A stretch of DNA of 7,949 nucleotides, from contig JAITGJ010000220.1 in the NCBI GenBank assembly GCA_031280705.1, positions 1-7,949 on the forward strand. The letters are read 5' to 3'. Below, piece after piece: positions 6,183-7,949 of the stretch. The translations under genes were made by a program, and so were the position numbers. Within the stretch, counting starts at the first letter, position 1, and every line of letters starts with the position of its first letter. This stretch comes from Spirochaetaceae bacterium. GTDB taxonomy: Bacteria; Spirochaetota; Spirochaetia; Treponematales; Breznakiellaceae. Under the pieces are notes generated by a model. It ran no database searches, had not been told where the DNA came from, and saw nothing but the letters and a program-made list of their open reading frames with translations.

Positions 6183-6843
6183 AATCGAGCCTCTTTTCAA
6201 CATGCCGCGAAATATACGACAGCACCGTAATAATGACGAGGTACACCAATCCCACAATCGTCCAGGTCGCGAAAGACTGCATGGTGCGTCCAATGTAAAT
6301 TTTCGCCTCGTACACAATTTCCGCGAGGCTGATCACCGACACGATTGATGTGTCTTTCAGGCTGATGATAAACTGGTTCACCATCGCGGGAATGGACACC
6401 CGCACCGCCTGGGGCAAAATGATCCGGAACATGGCGCGGTTATGGGAAAGGCCGAGGCTCCGGGCGGCCTCCATCTGGCCGTAGTCGATGGCCTGAATGC
6501 CGCCCCGGAAAATTTCCGCGATATAGGCCGCGGCGTTAAGGCTCAAGGTGATGATCCCCGCGGCCATGGGCGAAAGGCGGAAATCCGCGCCGAATGACTG
6601 AACCAACTGGGGAATGCCGAAGTACACAAAAAAAGTCTGCACAAGGAGCGGCGTTCCCCGGACGGCCCAGATATAAAACCGCGCGCACAGACGCAGGGGG
6701 AGGATCCGGGAAAGCCCGGCAAGACAGGTGAAAAGCCCCAGTATTACCGCGATGACAAGCGCCGCCACGGTCGTTTCGACCGTAACGATCATGCCCCGCA
6801 CCAGCAGCGGGAAAACTTCCCGCATCACCTGAATCAAATCCAT
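6160..6843 (-). CDS. Polar amino-acid ABC transporter, permease
   Basis: A 227-residue inner-membrane protein of the HisM/GlnP type, forming the translocation pore as a homodimer, since only one permease gene is present. Hydrophobic segments lie near residues 18-45, 55-80, 92-112, 150-175 and 193-212. The family signature RGTPLLVQ is at 62-69. The cytoplasmic EAA loop, which contacts the ATPase, runs from EAARSLG (125-131) to ILPQ (142-145). The ATG at 6843 is chosen because GGAGG lies four bases upstream; a start at 6891 would add 16 non-conserved residues. It is the second gene of the importer operon. The 276-base gap after the binding-protein gene is unusually long and rich in inverted repeats, which may set a lower expression level for permease than for binding protein. 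Confidence 0.95.
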   Translation of the reverse strand: MDLIQVMREVFPLLVRGMIVTVETTVAALVIAVILGLFTCLAGLSRILPLRLCARFYIWAVRGTPLLVQTFFVYFGIPQLVQSFGADFRLSPMAAGIITLSLNAAAYIAEIFRGGIQAIDYGQMEAARSLGLSHNRAMFRIILPQAVRVSIPAMVNQFIISLKDTSIVSVISLAEIVYEAKIYIGRTMQSFATWTIVGLVYLVIITVLSYISRHVEKRLDYGSKGPR

Positions 6844-6875
6844 ACGTCCTCCGTATGCCGAAAGCGGGAAGAGCC

Positions 6876-6924
6876 GCGCCGCCCCGGTCAAGGCACATAA
6901 ATTACAGGGAAAATGGGGCGGCGC
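6876..6924 (-). other. 10-bp GC inverted repeat upstream of the permease
   Basis: GCGCCGCCCC (6876-6885) and GGGGCGGCGC (6915-6924) are perfect inverted copies separated by 29 bases. The nearer arm lies 32 bases from the permease start codon. In the mRNA this would be a very stable stem ahead of the permease SD. Loop bases on the minus strand include TTGACC, which could instead be a -35 box, though no matching -10 follows. An attenuation, RNA-processing or translation-tuning role is inferred. Confidence 0.5.
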
Positions 6925-7078
6925 ATAACGCCCTTATCCGGCCGCGCCGCTTTTCGCGCGCGCGTGATGGATGCGCCCTGATGCGCCCGGAAACCGCGCC
7001 GCCGCCCTTGCCAAACAGGCCGGAACCGGCGGCGGCGAACAAGCTCCGGTTCAACCGCCGCCTGCAGCCAGGTTAATT
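6925..7078. other. Non-coding GC-rich spacer inside the ABC operon
   Basis: No credible gene lies here. It contains an alternating CG tract (6955-6964), GATGCGCCC twice in close succession (about 6970-6990), and an 8-bp perfect inverted repeat pairing GGCGGCGG (7028-7035) with CCGCCGCC (7055-7062) around a 19-base loop. Together with the stem at 6876-6924 and the palindrome at 7084-7119, it makes the spacer between binding protein and permease heavily structured. Confidence 0.5.
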
Positions 7079-7126
7079 AAGGAAGTTTGTCTATAATGTG
7101 TCCACATTATAGACAAACTCTAATTA
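7079..7126. repeat. 48-bp palindromic repeat, copy 2
   Basis: This is the second copy of the unit at 75-122. The perfect 17-base arms are 7084-7100 and 7103-7119 around a 2-base centre. Relative to copy 1, the fourth stem pair is T-A instead of C-G, changed on both arms, and one flanking base differs. The stop codon of the binding-protein gene (7122-7120, minus strand) lies inside the repeat, immediately before the stem, so the transcript folds directly after the coding region. A 3'-end stabilising role for the binding-protein mRNA, as with REP sequences in other transporter operons, is plausible but inferred. No T-run follows the stem on the minus strand. Confidence 0.88.
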
Positions 7127-7881
7127 GTGGAAATATACTTGTCCAAAATTGCCTGGTATCTGCCGCTCGCACGGAGATTTGCAAGGCCCGCATTGAACAT
7201 CCTCAAAAGGTCCCCGTTTTTGCCCTTGAGCACCGCGAACCCGTAGGAAGAGCCCCGCTCCATGGGCGTTACGATTTTGAGCCCGTTTCCCCGGGAAATG
7301 CCGTATCCCATGACGGGGAAATCCTCAAAACAGGCGGCGGAATTGCCCGACGCCACTTCGGCGTACATAAAGGGAGACTCGTCAAAATAAACCAGCGTAA
7401 AGCCGTACTGCTCCCGGATGCCTTCGGCAAATGTCGCGCCCTCCGTCCCGGTTTTCACCGCGACGCGCCTTCCCCGCAGGTCGGCATAGCTCTTTATCTG
7501 GGTATTGTCGGCGCGAATCGCCATCACAACGCCCGAATCATAGTAAGGCGCGGAAAAATCATACTTAAGCTGTCGTTCGGCGGTAATGCTCATGCCGGCG
7601 ATAACCCCGTCGGCCTGGCTTGACTCAAGGGCGGCCACGGCGGCGCTGAAGCCCAGGGGATTGAGGGTATACCGGAATCCCTGATCTTCGGCGATGGCGG
7701 CGAGGAGTTCCACATCGATCCCCACATAAGCGCCGTTCTCGTCCTGGAATTCAAAGGGGGCGAAGGTGCTGTCCGTGGCGATCTGGTAGCCGTTATCCCG
7801 GGAACCTTTCGCGGCAAGATTGGTTCCCGCGGCACAGATCATGAAGGCGGCGGCCAGTCCGGCGACAATTTTTCTCTTCAT
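7120..7881 (-). CDS. Polar amino-acid ABC transporter, periplasmic substrate-binding protein
   Basis: A 253-residue SBP_bac_3 (family 3) binding protein that captures an amino acid outside the inner membrane and hands it to the permease. Residues 1-24 form a signal peptide: basic MKRK, a hydrophobic core, and a likely cleavage near NLAA. C16 has no acceptable lipobox. Family motifs are ATDSTFAPFEF (35-45), GIDVELLAAIA (54-64), ITAERQLKYDFSAPYY (99-114) and DLRGRRVAVKTGT (134-146). R103 and D187 lie where family members hold the ligand carboxylate and amino groups; this is assigned by motif position, not structure. The exact substrate is unknown. The ATG at 7881 is chosen because AAGGAG lies seven bases upstream and the signal peptide starts there. 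It is the first gene of the importer operon, and its stop codon falls within the palindromic repeat. Confidence 0.95.
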   Translation of the reverse strand: MKRKIVAGLAAAFMICAAGTNLAAKGSRDNGYQIATDSTFAPFEFQDENGAYVGIDVELLAAIAEDQGFRYTLNPLGFSAAVAALESSQADGVIAGMSITAERQLKYDFSAPYYDSGVVMAIRADNTQIKSYADLRGRRVAVKTGTEGATFAEGIREQYGFTLVYFDESPFMYAEVASGNSAACFEDFPVMGYGISRGNGLKIVTPMERGSSYGFAVLKGKNGDLLRMFNAGLANLRASGRYQAILDKYISTN

Positions 7882-7910
7882 AAGTTCACTCCTTAACGTT
7901 TGATAGTATC

Positions 7911-7929
7911 CCTCCGGCACTCCGGGAGG
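7911..7929 (-). other. Leader hairpin of the ABC importer operon
   Basis: CCTCC (7911-7915) pairs with GGAGG (7925-7929), and the inner GG (7916-7917) pairs with CC (7922-7923) around the loop CACT, leaving one bulged base at 7924. If the nearby -10 box is used, this stem would sit at the extreme 5' end of the operon mRNA. There it could protect against decay without masking the SD, which is about 20 bases further on. Confidence 0.4.
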
Positions 7930-7939
7930 CTCTTGGGGT

Positions 7940-7945
7940 AGTATA
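7940..7945 (-). promoter_or_regulatory. Candidate -10 box for the ABC importer operon
   Basis: On the minus strand TATACT (7945-7940) matches TATAAT at five of six positions and would start transcription near 7933. The -35 region would lie beyond the right edge of the window, so the call rests on one hexamer only. Confidence 0.35.
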
Positions 7946-7949
7946 GCAA

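Noticed and set aside
6855..7076. A 73-codon open frame on the + strand in the ABC spacer
   Set aside because: Low-complexity Pro/Arg/Ala translation, no ribosome-binding site, and it overlaps inverted repeats.
75..7126. The two palindromes as a CRISPR array or as ends of one mobile element
   Set aside because: There are only two copies, far apart, with ordinary genes between them, no regular spacers, and no transposase or Cas gene.
7834..7836. C16 of the binding protein as a lipoprotein anchor
   Set aside because: The preceding residues F-M-I do not fit a lipobox even by relaxed spirochaete rules; the Ala-rich cleavage region fits signal peptidase I better.

Overview
The window is a GC-rich stretch of bacterial chromosome (near 60% GC by eye) with eight intact protein-coding genes. 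I see no rRNA, tRNA, insertion-sequence transposase or CRISPR array. Small spacers, Shine-Dalgarno sites overlapping upstream stop codons, and sigma-70-like promoters point to an ordinary bacterial genome. The response regulator and the general gene style remind me of GC-rich spirochaetes of the Treponema group, but this is an impression, not a placement. The exported binding protein has a signal peptide and no good lipobox, which fits a diderm host.

Left edge (1-235): a block of nested inverted repeats (1-122), then a promoter and a short leader with a hairpin. These precede a family-4 glycosyltransferase (236-1366, +). A single-domain CheY-like response regulator follows (1462-1863, +), with its own well-formed promoter and a much more AT-rich composition than its neighbours.

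Centre (1904-5369, all on the minus strand, read right to left): a tight three-gene operon. It encodes a radical SAM/helix-hairpin-helix protein of the 'putative DNA modification/repair' family, an M24 metallopeptidase with all five metal ligands, and a DUF4130/TIGR03915-type putative DNA-repair protein. The two outer genes are known partners of an uncharacterised repair-linked system, and here a peptidase gene sits between them. Both outer proteins carry a short peptide resembling the bacterial sliding-clamp (DnaN) binding motif: QLPLF at the C-terminus of the radical SAM protein and QGDLF in the disordered linker of the DUF4130 protein. That is the most interesting lead in the window. The operon's promoter would start transcription at the A of the radical SAM start codon, predicting a leaderless mRNA.

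Right part (5442-7949, minus strand): a complete polar amino-acid ABC importer in the order binding protein, permease, ATPase. Between the binding protein and the permease lies a 276-base gap. It holds a second copy of the left-edge palindrome, directly abutting the binding-protein stop codon, plus two GC-rich inverted repeats. The two palindrome copies differ inside the stem only by a compensatory base-pair change, which suggests that the hairpin itself is under selection.
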